Source: Microglena sp. YARC (lineage: Eukaryota; Chlorophyta; Chlorophyceae; Chlamydomonadales; Chlamydomonadaceae). From it: 64,000 nt of DNA. Positions 1 through 12,596 of this stretch are shown in pieces. Under the pieces are notes generated by a model, which had not been told where the DNA came from, made no database searches, and saw nothing but the letters and a program-made list of their open reading frames with translations. The translations under genes were made by a program, and so were the position numbers. Location: assembly GCA_022414725.1 (NCBI GenBank), contig CM039465.1:44294560-44358559 (forward strand), given 5' to 3'. Every line of letters starts with the position of its first letter. Position 1 is the stretch's first letter.

Positions 1-1865
1 GAAGACTGGCTGGAGTCTTGTAACCAATTTCAGCTTCAACCAAGTTCAAGGTGACATCAACATATCATGTGAATGTTGTAACACTCCAGAGGGTCTCTTT
101 AGCCTAAAAGGGACTTCCCCCAACCATGATGTCAGGAGGGCCTTACATGGAACACAGGTATATGAACCGAACCTCAACCAATCGTTTTACCTATGGGTCC
201 CCGCCTCGTCAGAAGGCAAGCATTGAGTAGGTAGCAATCTATCCTGTCCATCTTTGGCACCCCCAAAACTGGGCAACTCCTCTCCATGCCCCGAGCTTTC
301 TGCCCCCCCTTGCTGCTGCAATTCGTTTTTGAATATCTGGGAAATTACCTGCTTAGTATGCTCCTTGTTTTCCCTGGGTATTGCACGGGGTGGACAAGGA
401 ATTGGATGACGGTGAGCCACCCACTGTTGGCTGAAAAACTATTCAACTAATTTCAATTCTAGGAAATCTGGAACCAGGCTTTTTGGTCCAGGCCACGAGC
501 ACCAGGTTCCAACATGTGTGACATATGTCTCATCCCTCTCTTACTCCGCTCCAGCACTCTCAGACAGGCTCACACACTCAAGTATGTTGGTATCCAGGAC
601 CAAGACGCAGCGAACCAATTGGTAGCTGGGTGGAAGCTGCCACCAAGAGGCAGCGGGGGGTGGCGGGTAGGGGGTAGGTTGCTGGTGTGGCGGTGGTGTG
701 GTGTAGTTACATTAGTTTTTGGGGGCTTCTACAAGGGAATTTGATGAAACTGATAATTCACTATTGTGGTGGTTGGCGTGGGTTGGTGGTGTTACTACAT
801 AGGCGGTCGTGTGACAGTGCATCAGTTGTCGCTTGTTTGGTATTTGTTGTCTACACATTTCTTGAGCAGCATCTTGGCTAGACCTCAACACGTTTTTGAA
901 GCAATGTTGGTGAGAGCTGCACCTATGAAGTCCCGTCCATTGGCCATCCTCATATATTGCACAAGCCCTCCAATACCGTAAGGAAGAAGCTAACATGGGG
1001 AACAAGTGGCATTATGAAATGTGTGTTTAACATTGAATACATCCGTCAATGGTTTAAACCAATGAAAAATTAAATAATACACAAAAATCACCTTGAGCAT
1101 GCTTCAAAGCTGCTCCGTGTTCTCTCCATCTTGGCGTGCTTCATCTGGCATAAATCGTGTGCTGATCTGAATCTGACATGCTAGTGCGTATGCGCTGCCA
1201 TGGAACCAATTTACCATGATCCTTTGATCAGAACAGTCTCCAACCTTGCGAGCAGACTGGATGTACCGAGCCCATGTTTTCTTCAAGCAAGCGGCAACCA
1301 ACGTCGATGCATACATCCTTTATATCAGGGTGAGCTGCAAGAAGATGCGTGAGAAGATACAAGTAGAAAATGAACTGCTCATGTGTGGGCATGTCTATAA
1401 ACATGCCTACAAGCGGGATCCTGTGAGCACACACAACACCGACCACGCCATGCAAGGAGCAAGGTGCAACTGATTTGGCAACAGGTTTAGCACAGTGTAA
1501 TGATGTTGTACACGTCTCTGCTTCTCCCTGTACCTCCTCCTCCTCATCATCATCATCACCCTAAGCAGCTTTATCAGCAACATAGCCTTGGTCGTGATAG
1601 GCAGCTGGGTGCATCATTGACTCAAGGTTAAACATTAACGACGCATGAGCTTTTTCAACGCTTAGCTGAGGTTGACCGTAGTGCCGGTCTATGTGAGGTT
1701 GGATGCCAGTTGTCCCAAAACAAACAAAAACAGGGACATACTTCATTCCTAAGCACTCACACTTTCTATGACTACAACAAGCAGCTTGGGCTTGAGGGTG
1801 CCTAAGCGGGACAGGAACGCATGTTTTGTAAGTAGGCCATCCTAGATTTACAGCCACCACCACCA
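1..1865. other. Intergenic DNA, no gene recognised
   Basis: No protein with a recognisable motif is seen on either strand; open frames are short and unconvincing. Positions 1-50 hold a degenerate copy of the short hairpin repeat with a TTCAAG-type tail found again at 54-63 kb. Positions about 1731-1800 hold an inverted copy of part of the 187-bp tandem unit found at 2423-2985. Confidence 0.5.
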
Positions 1866-1902
1866 CCACCATCATTCATCATCATCATCATCATCATCAT
1901 CA

Positions 1903-1940
<38 letters not shown>

Positions 1941-1947
1941 TCATCAT

Positions 1948-1999
<52 letters not shown>

Positions 2000-2000
2000 A
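1866..2000. repeat. (CAT)n microsatellite
   Basis: Nearly pure CAT/ATC trinucleotide run with a few single-base interruptions (extra T or a dropped base) that break it into blocks. Confidence 0.95.
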
Positions 2001-2243
2001 TGCGCGATTGGCCTCACCTATTCCACAAACCTATTGCAGGTTGGGTCAAATGTATTAATCATGTCGTGGATTGCAAGATGGACACCCGCCAGTTTGAAAA
2101 TATTTGGTTGGCATACCTGAGGACAGTCGTTGGTATTGACGATCTATCGAACCTGGGTGTTGAAAGATTGGACTCAGGGCCTTTTGGAGGATGTGGCATT
2201 TGCGCTTAACACCCTGACCAAGGTAAAACTAAGCTCGAAACAC

Positions 2244-2422
2244 GACCCGCCAACTAAACCCAAACCAAACAAATCCAACCAAACAAATCTGACCCCACCC
2301 ACCCCAACCCACACAAATCAAACCAAACCAAACCAAGCCAAACCTTACCAAACCAAACCACCACCCACTACCCAAACCAAACCAAATCAAACCAACCTAA
2401 CCCAAACCAAACCAAACCATAT
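2244..2422. repeat. Degenerate (CCAAA)n simple repeat
   Basis: C- and A-rich pentamer-like repeat (AACCA/CCAAA variants). It does not match the plant-type telomere unit CCCTAAA, so a telomere relic is not supported. Confidence 0.85.
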
Positions 2423-2985
2423 TCAGTTTCTTAGCTCTCATTCCATACCCCCCTTGAACCCCACCCCGGAGCCGGTACTCGTAGGAAGTGTGAGTGCTGA
2501 GGAATGCGGTATGTCAGTGAGAACACATTTTGAGTAGATGTAAGTTTCAGTTTGATTCACCATTTGCAAAAGTCTGTACAGCCATACCATTTCAGTTTAA
2601 TTGGCCAGCTGCAGTTTCTCAGCTCTCACGACCCCACCCCCCTTGAACCCCACCCCGGAGCCGGTACTCGTAGGAAGTGTGAGTGCTTAGGAATGAGGTA
2701 TGTCACTGAAAAAACATTTTTGGGAGATGGAAGTTTCAGTGTGGTTTACCATTTGCAAAAAAGTCTGTACAGCCATACCATTTCAGTTTAATTGGCCCAA
2801 TGCAGTCTTTCAGCTCTCACGACCATACCCCCTTGAACCCCTATCCCGAGCCGCTACTCTTAGCAAGTGTGAGTGCTAAGGAATGAGGTATGTCACTGAA
2901 AAAACATTTTTGGGAGATAGGAGTTTCAGTGTGATCCACCATTTGCAAAAGTCTGTACAGCTATACAATTTCAGGGTTTGTGGTG
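2423..2985 (+). repeat. Three tandem copies of a ~187-bp unit
   Basis: Copies begin near 2425, 2610 and 2803. Each carries the landmarks CAGCTCTCA, CTTGAACCCC, AAGTGTGAGTGCT and GTCTGTACAGC in the same order. Unit length varies from about 185 to 193 bp. The open frames here are by-products of the repeat and are not considered genes. Confidence 0.85.
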
Positions 2986-3634
2986 TATTTGTGATGTGAT
3001 ATTGTGTGGTGCGAAGAATGTTAACCATGAATAAATCATATACCTACCTGGGTCAGGAATTTTAGATGGGTTTGGGTGCAACGACAGGACCTCCACAAGC
3101 TACATGGACGGCTAGCCAAATTATCCACTCATACCTGGATCTCAGCAATCTTAGCACGGGCATCGCTCTCTTTGCAATCGTCCAAAGATACCGAGCAGTC
3201 GATGATAGCTTGTTGAAAGTCCGGAATGAGCTCCCTCCATGCCTTATCTAGTTATCTTGAGTCTCCACTCAGTCCGTCCATGATCTGTTTGATCACTCTC
3301 CGATTGAAACCCTGACTCACAAGCATGATCTCCGTTGTCCGAAGGGAACCCACCAGAGCCAGGATTGGATGGACGACGAGCCACATACTGAGAATTCCTA
3401 ACATGAAGTGTGCGTTGCTGTGTGGGTTGGCGTTGCTGCCTGGTTTGGGGCGGACGTCCGATCGGAAGACCTGCGAAACTTTCGCCTTTAAGGCGAATAA
3501 GTGTAGGCAGATCGGCTTGGCGCCAGTCGTTTGCTCATAGGGAACAATAAATGAAACGTAACAGGCGAGCATAAGCAGAATGCCTGTATTTTTCAAACGT
3601 TGGGAGAATGTTTGGGAGAATGTATGAGGGTTCA
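2986..3634. other. No gene or repeat recognised
   Basis: Unique-looking sequence between two tandem arrays. I see no motif-bearing frame, RNA or element end. Confidence 0.4.
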
Positions 3635-4942
3635 CGAACGCGTTCGCGAAAGTCCAGATTGTGGAAGTTCGGAACGGTTGAGTAGGTTCCTGAACGTTCG
3701 GATTCAGGAAGTTCATGAATGACGGTTATCGAGGTGCCCGAACGTCGAAATGATCGAGGTTCGAGATAGTTGCGTTGGTGCACGAACGTCCGGATTGTGG
3801 AAGGTTGGGACTGTTTTGTTGGTGCTCGAACGTCCCGATTTTGGAAGTTTGGGACTGTTTAATTGGTGCTCGAACATCCGGATTGTGAACGTTTGGGACC
3901 GTTGAGTTGGTGCACAAACGTCGGGATCGTGGAAGTTCGGGACAAGAGAGTTGGTGAACGAACGTGAAGATTGTGGAAGTTCGGGACTGTCGAGTAGGTG
4001 CACGAACGTCCGGATTGTGGAAGTTTGGGACTGTCGAGTCGATGCACGAACGTCCGGATTGTGGAAGTTCGGGACTGTCGAGTACGTGCACGAACGTCCG
4101 GATTGTGGAAGTTTAGGACAGTTGAGTTGGTGCACGAACGTCCAGATTGTGGAAGTTTGGGACAGATAACTAGATAAGTAGGAGCACGAACGTCCACATA
4201 GTGGAAGTTTGGGACGGTCGAGGGGGGGCACGAACGTCCAGATTATGGTAGTTTGGGACAGTTGAGATGGTGCACGAACATCCGGATTGTGGAAGTTTGG
4301 GACGGTCGAGGTGGGGCACGAACGTCCAGATTACGGTAGTTCGGGACAGTTGAGTGGTGCACGAACGTCCGGATTGTGGAAGTTGGGACGGTCGGGTGGG
4401 GCACGAACGTCCAGATTACGTAGTTCGGGACAGTTGAGTTTGGGCGCGAACGTCCGGATTGTGGAAGTTTGGGACGGTCGAGGTGGGGCACGAACGTCCA
4501 TATTACAGTAGTTCGGGACAGTTGAGTTGGTGCGCGAACGTCCGGATTGTGGAAGTTCATGACCGTTGAGTTGGTGCAGGAACGTCCAGATAGTGGAAGT
4601 TTGGGACAGTTGAGTAGGTGCACGAACGTCCGGATTGTGGAAGATTGGACGGTTTTGAGGGGGCTAGAACGTCCGATTGTGAAGTTTGGGCCCGTTGAGC
4701 AGGTGCACGAACGTCGAAATGTGGAAGTTTAGGAACGGTGTATTAGGTGCGCGAACGTTCAGATTGTGGTAGTTTTGGGGCCGTTGAGCAGGTGCTCGAA
4801 CGTCCAGATTGTGGAAGTTCCAGTTCTGGACCAACGTATCGGATTCGCGACGAACCTCCACTTATCGGACGTCGCGCGAGTTCGCAGCCTTAGCAAACGT
4901 CCACAATACGGAAGGTTTGAACCTCCACATTACGGAAGTTCT
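3635..4942. repeat. 43-44 bp minisatellite, about 25-28 copies
   Basis: Each unit contains CGAACGTCCGGATTGTGG followed by a GGGACNGT block. Spacing between successive CGAACGTC landmarks is 42-44 bp. Left-edge units (3635-3780) are degenerate. Between about 4200 and 4540 two variants alternate (CCGGATTGTGG and CCAGATTACGG), giving a dimer period of 87-88 bp. The array abuts the truncated end of Gypsy G3. Long open frames on the minus strand come from the repeat and have no known domain. Confidence 0.9.
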
Positions 4943-4965
4943 TATCTGGTGACCTAGCTGGAATC

Positions 4966-7813
4966 AGGGTCAGAATCGGAGGGGGGTGAGTTGGTAAACT
5001 GGACGCGATTGAATGCAAGGTCCTTACCCGGGTATTTAGTATCCGCGGGGCGCTTGAATGGGTACCTCGACTTCTGGTTAGCGTAACCTCCCCTCTGATG
5101 GCGATCTCGCTTGTCCGTCAAGGACTTGCCACGAGCGGCGACAACTTTCCTCGCTTCGTCCAATTGCAGATAGCGGAACAAATCCTCCATCGTTTCGAAA
5201 ATAGTACCAGACTCGCGCCGAGAGTGTGCACCGGCGCGGAGTTCATCGGAGAGTCCCGTGCGAAACAAGTTTAGCTTTTTGCGCTCGGTGAGCTCGGGGA
5301 CTTATGACCTTTGTGTAGTTTGGTGAGAGCGACGTGTGATTCCGTTAATAGCTCGGGCAGGAGGAGCGACTCCGCCCATGCGACGATTCCCATGAAATCT
5401 AACCCGTCCAACTCATCGCTAGCCCATGCCTCGTCGTAAGTGATGCGGAGTTGGCCAGTAAAAGCGCCCGACAGGTGTGGAACAATGCGCTCGAACGAAC
5501 CAAGGTAACCGTCGGAGAACTGGAGCTCCATGATCGTGGCCACATTGAACACCCATCGGCGCAACTGAGCCCTAGTGCATCTGTCCGACAGTTTGTGTTC
5601 GATGAGACGTAATTCCTTTCTCATTTCGGTAACACGCTTGGCGAACCCAGTGTCCTGATCAGAGTGACGAGTGGCGCGGTTATCGAGAGGAGGGGTGATT
5701 GGCGGTAAGCGAGACGGCTCACCTGGCCGGGGCCTGCCGGGGCCAGGTGTGCGCCCTCGCGAATCTGTCGCGTCGGAGAAGGTGTGTCTGCGGGCAGCGT
5801 AGCTGCGCGCTTTGCACAATGGCGAACAGCGGCTGGGGAAGCCACCGTTGGTACTGCGGGCGTCGTTGGGTGCTCGGCTGCTTAGCCCGAGCTGAGCGCC
5901 GATTAGAGGTCGGGTCGCCAGGTGGAACCTGGAGGGGCGAACCTGGGGAATCGGCTAAGTCGTGGCCCGATGACGAGTGGTCGGAGACCGAAAAGGGCCG
6001 TCGGGTGGTGAGTGAGCGGCGGTAGGTGCTATCGGCGGGGAAGGGGTAGCGCCCCCCCGCGGGATCGAACCACGTTGCATTTTGCCAGTAAGGCCACTCG
6101 AAGGGGCATAGACGTCGGGGAGGCGAAAGGGTTCTGGCTCAAACGTCGGGGCTACCTGAGCGACAGCTAGTTTATCAAACAACCCTGAATTCCCCGCAAC
6201 CCGCATCTGCCTGTCAGGTGCACGAGGCAGCGTCTCATCCATCTTGTCGTCATTGGCCTCCGCCGCCGGGTAGTGGGCCTTCAGCTTAGTGCCCTTGAGG
6301 GCGCGTCCTTGTCGCAATGTCTTTGATGTTCAAAGGCATCAATTCCATCCACCTCTGCTTTCGCATCCTGGACGCCGTGTACAAACGGGTCATGCTGTCG
6401 CGGAGATCATCGACCGCTTGCAGCGCATCCACGATGTTCTCAGGATCGAATTCAAGGAGGAGGCTGTCAGCGTAAGCGTTCATATGCACCGCCAACTTGC
6501 GTCGGCATACGGCGCGACAGGTGGTCAGCGGAGTGGTAATGGAGAGACCATCCGACTTCGCAGCCTTGGCATAGGTGGGCGACGCCCTTGATCTCGCGGC
6601 CGCGCAGAAACGCCTGCTTGCGCGCAGCGATGGCCTCCTGAGCGCAGCGTCGTCCTCGCGGCGCCTGAGGAAACGCATGCTTGCGCCCACAGTCCTGCGT
6701 TCCCACACCCAACGTAGCGGGCGCCGCTGGAAGAACCGCCAGGTCCTCAGTGTCCACCGGCACAGTCTCGTTGCGCGCCACAGTAGCTTGGCTCGCCGTG
6801 ATCATGGCCATGACATCAGCCATGGTAATGGCGGCGGAGATGCAGCCGCGGGAGCAGTCATTGGCGCTTGCCATAGGCGACGTTCTCGCGGGTCAGCTGC
6901 GCGACAACCTCAGTTAAGCGAGCGTTTTCAGCTAGAGCGGGGGCGAGCGCTGCATGGGGGGAAAACGTGGCGAGTTAGACAATGGCGTCGGCAGATTGTG
7001 AAACAGTGTCATTCACGGCAAAACATTGGGATGTGTAACCAATCGGGAAGGTGAGTCCTCAATATGGTCAAATGGATTGCAAATCGAGAAAGCAAGGTTT
7101 TGTCCTATATTCGTCAGGCGTCAGACTGCGCTCACCTGCTTGAGATCGAGGAAGGTCGCCTTTAGCAGACTCGAGCTCGGACTCCTTAGTCGCCAGCTCG
7201 ATGCACAACACATCCATGGAGGACCTTGCGGTCGCCGTGGCTTCAGTGAAAGCGGCCTGGAGGTCGGACATCGCCTTGCGACTCTGAGCCAGAGCCTTGC
7301 CGAGTAAGTAGTGGCTGTTTAACAGCTCTTGCCTCTCGGTAGGATCGCCATTGGCCAATGCGGCCTCGGTAGCCCGCGCTGGAGACTGGCGAGGCGCTGC
7401 GTGAGGTCAGCGACTTCGGCGTCCTTAGCGGATATCTTCGCCACAAACTGCTCGCTAAGGGCCGAGTTGCGATGGAGGCCTGGCGAGCTGCGCGCGGAGT
7501 TGTCCAATTTGCTCCGCGCGATCAGGTGGCCACCCATGTGCTGATGGCGCCTGCGCTCTGCGCCCGCGTCATAGCGAGCGCTGAGCTCCTCGAGGGAAGG
7601 CTCGGCCAGCGGCGTCGTCGTCGGCGTCGTCGTTGGGGCCTGCGCGCGGAGCGGGGCAGCGGGCGGGCACCCGAGGGTGCCGCCGAGACCATTGAGGCCG
7701 TCAACCAGCGGTTGCAGCGTACCCACTGAGACAGAGGGCCGCGCTTCGGCGGATGCGGACTCATCCAGCGTAGCACTGAGGTCAGTGTCGGGCTCAGTGT
7801 CAGAAGACCCCAT
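4966..7813 (-). pseudogene. Gypsy G3 gag pseudogene
   Basis: Minus-strand gag related to those of G1 and G2, starting in the SSDTEPDT segment near 7813. It is split over at least six frames: 7813-7319, 7358-7068, 6874-6467, 6708-6286, 6317-5955 and 5819-4954. Recognisable blocks in order are the Ser/Thr/Asp-rich N-terminus, an alanine-rich helical stretch (ERQELLNSHY), the conserved YHSADH and YPAAEANDDKMDE blocks, and the capsid-like part with RRWVFNV and FERIVPHLSGAF. Many indels make it nonfunctional. The zinc-knuckle end is absent because of the 4966 truncation. Confidence 0.8.
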
Positions 7814-8664
7814 CCCTTCAGGATAGATTGGTGTCGACCACTGACATCGTAGGCTGGTCAGCCGCGTCGTCGGTTACCTTGGTGGATTTGTGGGATGTCA
7901 TTCTGCACAGGCAACAAAACAAGTCAGTAGGCTGGACAAGAATGAGTGGTGGGCGAGAAGGGGAGAATTACTCGCAACTGCAAGAGGCCCAAATTCACCT
8001 GTCACAGGGACTAGTAATTTTTGCGAGCGTAACGAGCTGAGAATTCCTCAAGCGTAACTGTATATGACGCATTCGTCCAGAAAACGATGAGGGATAAAAG
8101 CACTGCAAAGGAACGAATCACAGGGAAACCAGGAAGGACAACGACGAACCGAATTGCGCGACAGGATGAGCAAACGTGCAGGCGAAAAGCAACAAAAGAA
8201 GATGCAGCCAGCAGGAAGAGTCGCAGGACAGGCTCGTGAAGTACGCTAATTAAAGCAAGTACGGCCTAGGTGGCCAATGGAGCCAATGCTGCCCAATAGA
8301 TCAAACCCCGCTCCAGATGCTCGGGAAAGGAGCTTTAGAAGCTATGACCAAAAGGACAGGACGTGAATGCAAGAATCGAGAGCGTAGGCCATACAGGGGT
8401 CGGCAGGCTAGGAAAAGATGCCCATGCAAGACAGGTCGCAGGCGGCCTAGGGCGTGTCGAGCCTGACAGGACAGGTAACTGCGAGAGCCTAACAGGCGCT
8501 ACGTGTACTCGAAGCTTACAGGTAAGAGCAGGAACAGCGAGCCGAAAAATGCCAGAAAGCCGACAGGATGTCCTGGCGGGTGCGATTAATTCGAAGAAAA
8601 ATTCGTATGCGTGCGTATGTGTATGCGTGAGGTCCCTAAGGAACGAAACCAGCTCCGAAACCAG
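7814..8664 (-). other. Gypsy G3 5' leader and primer-binding site
   Basis: Untranslated leader between LTR and gag, collinear with the leaders of G1 (12956-13705) and G2 (38962-39721). The primer-binding site, read on the minus strand just after the LTR, is TGGTTTCGGAGC at 8663-8652. It differs by two bases from the TGGTAGCGGAGC of the other two copies. Confidence 0.75.
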
Positions 8665-9009
8665 TGTAACAGCTCAGGATGCACTCAGCAGCCTGGGGGG
8701 TTAATCTAGTGGAACAGTCTATGTGATGTATGTTTATGTGTAGTCGATATGCGTAAGCTAGCAGAACAGTAGGGTGTTACCTATGTAGGGGATGTAGAGT
8801 TGATCGGGAAGAACGTCTTCGTGAAGGAGTAGAAGGGTTCGTCCCGAGTAGCTCGTGTCTATGTACGCAACGGGTGCGTTGTGAGAGATGAGGCAGTACA
8901 TGGGTATGATACTGTATCATGTGCGTTCGTCACGTGGCTTACGGGTAAGGTGTACCCATATGCCTTGCTGGAAGGCCAGAGTACCCGTGAAGGGTTCTGT
9001 ACCGTTACA
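8665..9009 (-). repeat. LTR of Gypsy G3 (5' LTR)
   Basis: 345-bp LTR that begins TGTAACGG and ends CTGTTACA when read on the minus strand, so it has TGTAAC/GTTACA inverted ends. It aligns along its length with the LTRs at 12597-12942, 37641-37986 and 39734-40082 and is the most diverged of the four by eye. Confidence 0.9.
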
Positions 9010-9926
9010 TCCGCCGCGTTCGTTTTCCCAAGGGCGGATGTGCAAACCGAGATCCTCAGCCGTTTGCTTTTCCATAAGGCAACCCGTGGCGCCCGAGTCT
9101 GCCAATGTGAGCAATTGCTTCGCGCCAGAGCGGGCGTTGAAAAGCATATCGGGGGCTGTCGCGGTGTTGACTTCGTACACCCGATTGGCTCGCGTAGTGA
9201 GCACGGGGAAAGTGTTCGTATTTCGTTGTGCGTGATTGCGACGGATGCACTTCGTCGACCGTCTGGCAGCGATTTCTTGTTCGCGAACTTTGGGATCCAA
9301 TGCCTCCGACCACCAGTGTTTTTTTTCGACGGGTTTCCCAACCGGACTGGGATGCCCTCCTCAGGTGCGGGGCCAAAGTATACTGCCTTGGTCGCGTCGT
9401 TGATCGCGTGCCAATCCTTTTTGATTTGGACGGCTCGCTCGGAATCGGGAGGATCATACCATACTTGGATGGCGACCTTATTCGAAGGTGACCCCTTGGG
9501 GCGGGGTTTCATATGGTGGTCGCACGATTGATACTCCTTAAATAAATCCATACCTTGGAGGAGACTGGGGACATGTTTATCGTTACTTGCATTTTTTGGG
9601 AGGACGAACATACCCGATGTGTCGAAGGGTGCATAGTTTTTGCATTCCCAATAGTGTTCCAACACCGACACGACGTCTTCCGGAATGGGGTGCGCGTATA
9701 TGAACTCGTTTGCGATGGAGACTCGCATGCCAAACTCCGTAGAGAACTTCAAGAGACAAGGGGACGAAAAGGCATTAGTAGAAGTTACATCAATAGATGG
9801 GGTTAAGCCCAAGTTAGAAAATAGTTCCTCCTGAACTTGTAACAAGAGCTCAAGCGGCTCGACTACTACTACTTTATCGTCGCCAATTACACGATCCAGG
9901 CTCGTCAAGACCTGACCGGCCGATTC
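9010..9926 (-). pseudogene. Gypsy G2 pol fragment (N-terminal region and protease)
   Basis: Begins right after an in-frame TAG that separates it from gag (9929-9927). The first about 200 codons match the G1 pol N-terminus (TSLDRVIGDDKVVVVEPLEL). A frame change near 9330 is needed to continue into the aspartic-protease segment, where LTLADSGATGCLMEK carries the D-S-G catalytic triad around 9100. The gene stops at the G3 LTR, before reverse transcriptase. A coding relic, nonfunctional. Confidence 0.85.
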
Positions 9927-12596
9927 CTATTCCCAAATGGGGATGGGACCGTTTCCGTCAAGGGCCCAGTCGGGACATGTCGTCTCATTGAGGGCAGGCC
10001 AGTTGGGTAAGTCCCGTGTGCGACAGCGGCGGTCAGCATTAAGCGACCGCGCACACGTCTTCATGTAGCGAAAACAGAAGAAGCAGCGGGCTCCGTTCTG
10101 AAGCCAGATGGTTTACCCAACGCTGACCGAGTTGTTCATGTGCATAGCATTCTGAGGGTCTTGACCCAAAAAGTCGGGGGTGCGCAGCCCTATGGGCTGT
10201 GACCGGCCCCGCCCCGCACCCTGACCGTATCCTCCTCGACCACCACTGCCCGCGCCGCGGCTAATAGAGCCTCTCCCGAGCGTGCGATCAGCACCTTGCA
10301 AACTGAGGACCTGCGACCTTGGCGATCCACCCAGCTTGGCTGTGTGCGTAGGTTGCGTCGCACTACGTCCTCCACCTCCATGGCCAGAGGCCGGGTTGCG
10401 ACTACCGTTGGCCGCCACTTTGGGGCTCTTGGCTGGGCGAGAGTTCATCTCCCCGCCGTCGTCGGTGGTCCTTAGGCCCTGCGAAGAGAAAGAATCAGTG
10501 TCAGAATCGGAGGGGGGGGGATGTGGCAAAATTGACGCGATTGAATGTAAGGTCCTTACCCGGGTATTTAGTATCCGCGGGCTTCTTGAGCGGATACCTC
10601 GACTTTTGATTAGCGTAACCTCCCCTCTGATGGCGATCGTGCTTGTCCGTCACGGACCTGCTACGCGCCGCGACAACTTTTCTCGCCTCGTCCAATTGCA
10701 GATATCGGAACAAGTCCTCCGTCGTTTCGAATAGCGTGCCCGACTCGCGTCTAGAGTGTGCTCCGGCGCGGAGATCGTCGGAGAGGCCAGTGCGAAAGAA
10801 GTTTAACTTCTCGCGATCGGTGAGATCAGGGACTTTGCGAAATTCCGACTTGATGGCGTGGTAATAATTCTGCAAGGATCGAGTATCTTGGCGCAAGCCA
10901 CCTTCGTGTAGTCTCGTGAGAGCGATGTGTGATTCCGTTAATAGTTCGGGCATGAGGAGCGACTCAGCCCATGCCGCGATGCCCATGAAATCCAACCCGT
11001 CCAACTCGCTGCCCGCCGACGCTTCGTCGAAAGTGGTGCGGAATTGGCCAGTGAATGCGCCCGACAGGTGAGGAACAATGCGCTCGAACGGCCCAAGGTA
11101 ACCGTCGGAAAACTGGAGTTCGAGGATCGTTACGACATTGAAGACCCATCGGCGCCACGTAGCCCTAGAACACTTGTCCGACAGTTTGTGATCAATGAGA
11201 CGTAATTCCTTTCTCATTTCAGTAACCCGCTTTGCAAAACCGTTGTCGCGATCACCGTGACGAGGGGCGCGATCAGCGGAATGGGGGGTGAATGGTGGGA
11301 GCGATCCAGGTCCACTTAGTTCAACTGGTGGGGCGTCTGGAGGCAGGAGCGAGGCCGCGCGAGCTTGTCCCGTCGGCGAAGGGGTATCCGTCGGCGGCGC
11401 AGCCGCGCGCTTCGCACGAGGTCGAACAGGGGCCGGAGGCTCTGTTGAAGGCCTAGCGGGCGACGTTGGGGGCTCGGGCCGAGGAGCGCGAGGAGCGCGA
11501 TCTGAGGTTGGTCTCACAGGCGGCGCCTGGCGGGACGATCTTGGGGGATCGGCGATGTCCTCGTCCGACGAGACGTAGTCGGAGACCGAAATGGGGTCGT
11601 CGGGGAGTACCGGCGCGCCTGGCGATACAGTCGGCAGGGAAGGGCAAGCGCTACCCCGCGGGATCGAACCTCGTTGCATTTTGCCCGTGAGAGGACCCGA
11701 GGGTGCATAGTCGGCGGGGATGTGAAACGGTTCAGGAGTGAACGTCGGGGCGACCTGAGCGATAGCTACCAAATTTAACAACCCAGAATTACCAACATCC
11801 CGCACCTGCCTGTCAGGTGCACGAGGCAATGTCTCGTCCATTTTGTCGTCATTGGCTTCCGCCGCCGGGTAGTGGGGAAGCAGCTTTGTGCCCTTGAGGG
11901 CGGCGTCCTTGCTGACGATGTCCTTGATGTTCACAGGCATGGAGAGCATCCAGTTCTGTTTCCGCATTTTGGCGGCAGTGAACAACCGGGTCATATGATC
12001 CCGGACATCGTCGATCGCTTGCAGCGAATTCACAATGTCCTCGGGCTCGCAATCCAGGAGGAGCCCGCCGGCGTACTCGTTGAGATGAACCGCCAACTTT
12101 GCGTCGGCATAGGGTGCGATAGGGTGGTCCGCTGAGTGGTAGTAGAGCAGACCATCCGTCTTCGCCGCCTTAGCGTACGATGGCGTTGCCTTAGCCTGGC
12201 GGCCGCGCATCAATGCCTGCTTGCGCGCAGAGATGGGGTCCAGAGGGGCGATGTCATCCTGGCGGGCGGACTGAGGCAGCGCATGCTTGCGCCCGACAGT
12301 CCTGCCGTTCCCAGTCCCGACGAAGAGGGCGTCGCTGGTAGAACCGCGGGGGTCATTCTCGGTGTCCATGGGCTCGCCACCCGTCTCGTTGCGAGGCAAA
12401 GCAGCGAGATGCGCCGCGATGATGGCCGAGACATCCGCTTGCGTGAGGGCGGGAGCAGAGGGAGCAGCGGGAGCGGCGACTGGGCGCTTGCCGAAGTCGA
12501 TGTTCTCCCGCGTGAGCTGCGCGACGACCTCAGTCAGGCGCGCGTTCTCAGCACGAAGGGGTGCGATCTCTGCGTTCTCCGCGCGAAGGGGGGCGA
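9927..12596 (-). pseudogene. Gypsy G2 gag, C-terminal two thirds
   Basis: Continuation of G2 gag after the G1 insertion. It is open from 12594 to 10501 (about 700 codons), including YHSADHP, YPAAEANDDKMDETLP, a Pro/Arg-rich linker and the capsid-like block RRWVFNVVTILELQF with FERIVPHLSGAF. A frameshift near 10510 precedes the Gly/Arg-rich segment (GRGSISRGAGSGGRGG). A TAA at about 10113 replaces a CAG codon present in G1. The Cys-rich motif (CFFCF) and the terminal TAG at 9929-9927 follow. Gag would form the particle and bind RNA through the basic Gly-rich and Cys-rich tail. Confidence 0.85.
12592..12596. repeat. Target-site duplication of G1, left copy (GGCGA)
   Basis: GGCGA immediately left of TGTAACGG; the same pentamer is at 37987-37991 immediately right of the 3' LTR. 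Discounting one copy keeps the interrupted G2 gag in frame. Confidence 0.9.

Larger units (their letters stand above)
4966..9009 (-). mobile_element. Ty3/Gypsy element G3, 5' part only
   Basis: Read on the minus strand this is a 5' LTR (9009 to 8665), a primer-binding site, a leader and a decayed gag. Homology to the other Gypsy copies stops near 4966, just after the gag segment matching about 16690 in G1, so the rest of gag, all of pol and the 3' LTR are missing. It sits inside the pol gene of G2: the G2 frame runs up to 9010 and then enters the G3 LTR. Confidence 0.85.

Noticed and set aside
2244..2422. Interstitial telomere repeat
   Set aside because: The unit is CCAAA-like and lacks the CCCTAAA pattern of plant-type telomeres.
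3713..4623. Minus-strand frames of 112-172 codons in the minisatellite
   Set aside because: They are translations of the 43-44 bp repeat in changing frames; the period is not a multiple of three and the products have no conserved order.
8881..9531. Plus-strand 216-codon frame
   Set aside because: It is antisense to Gypsy G2 pol and the G3 LTR; the minus-strand reading has the real motifs.
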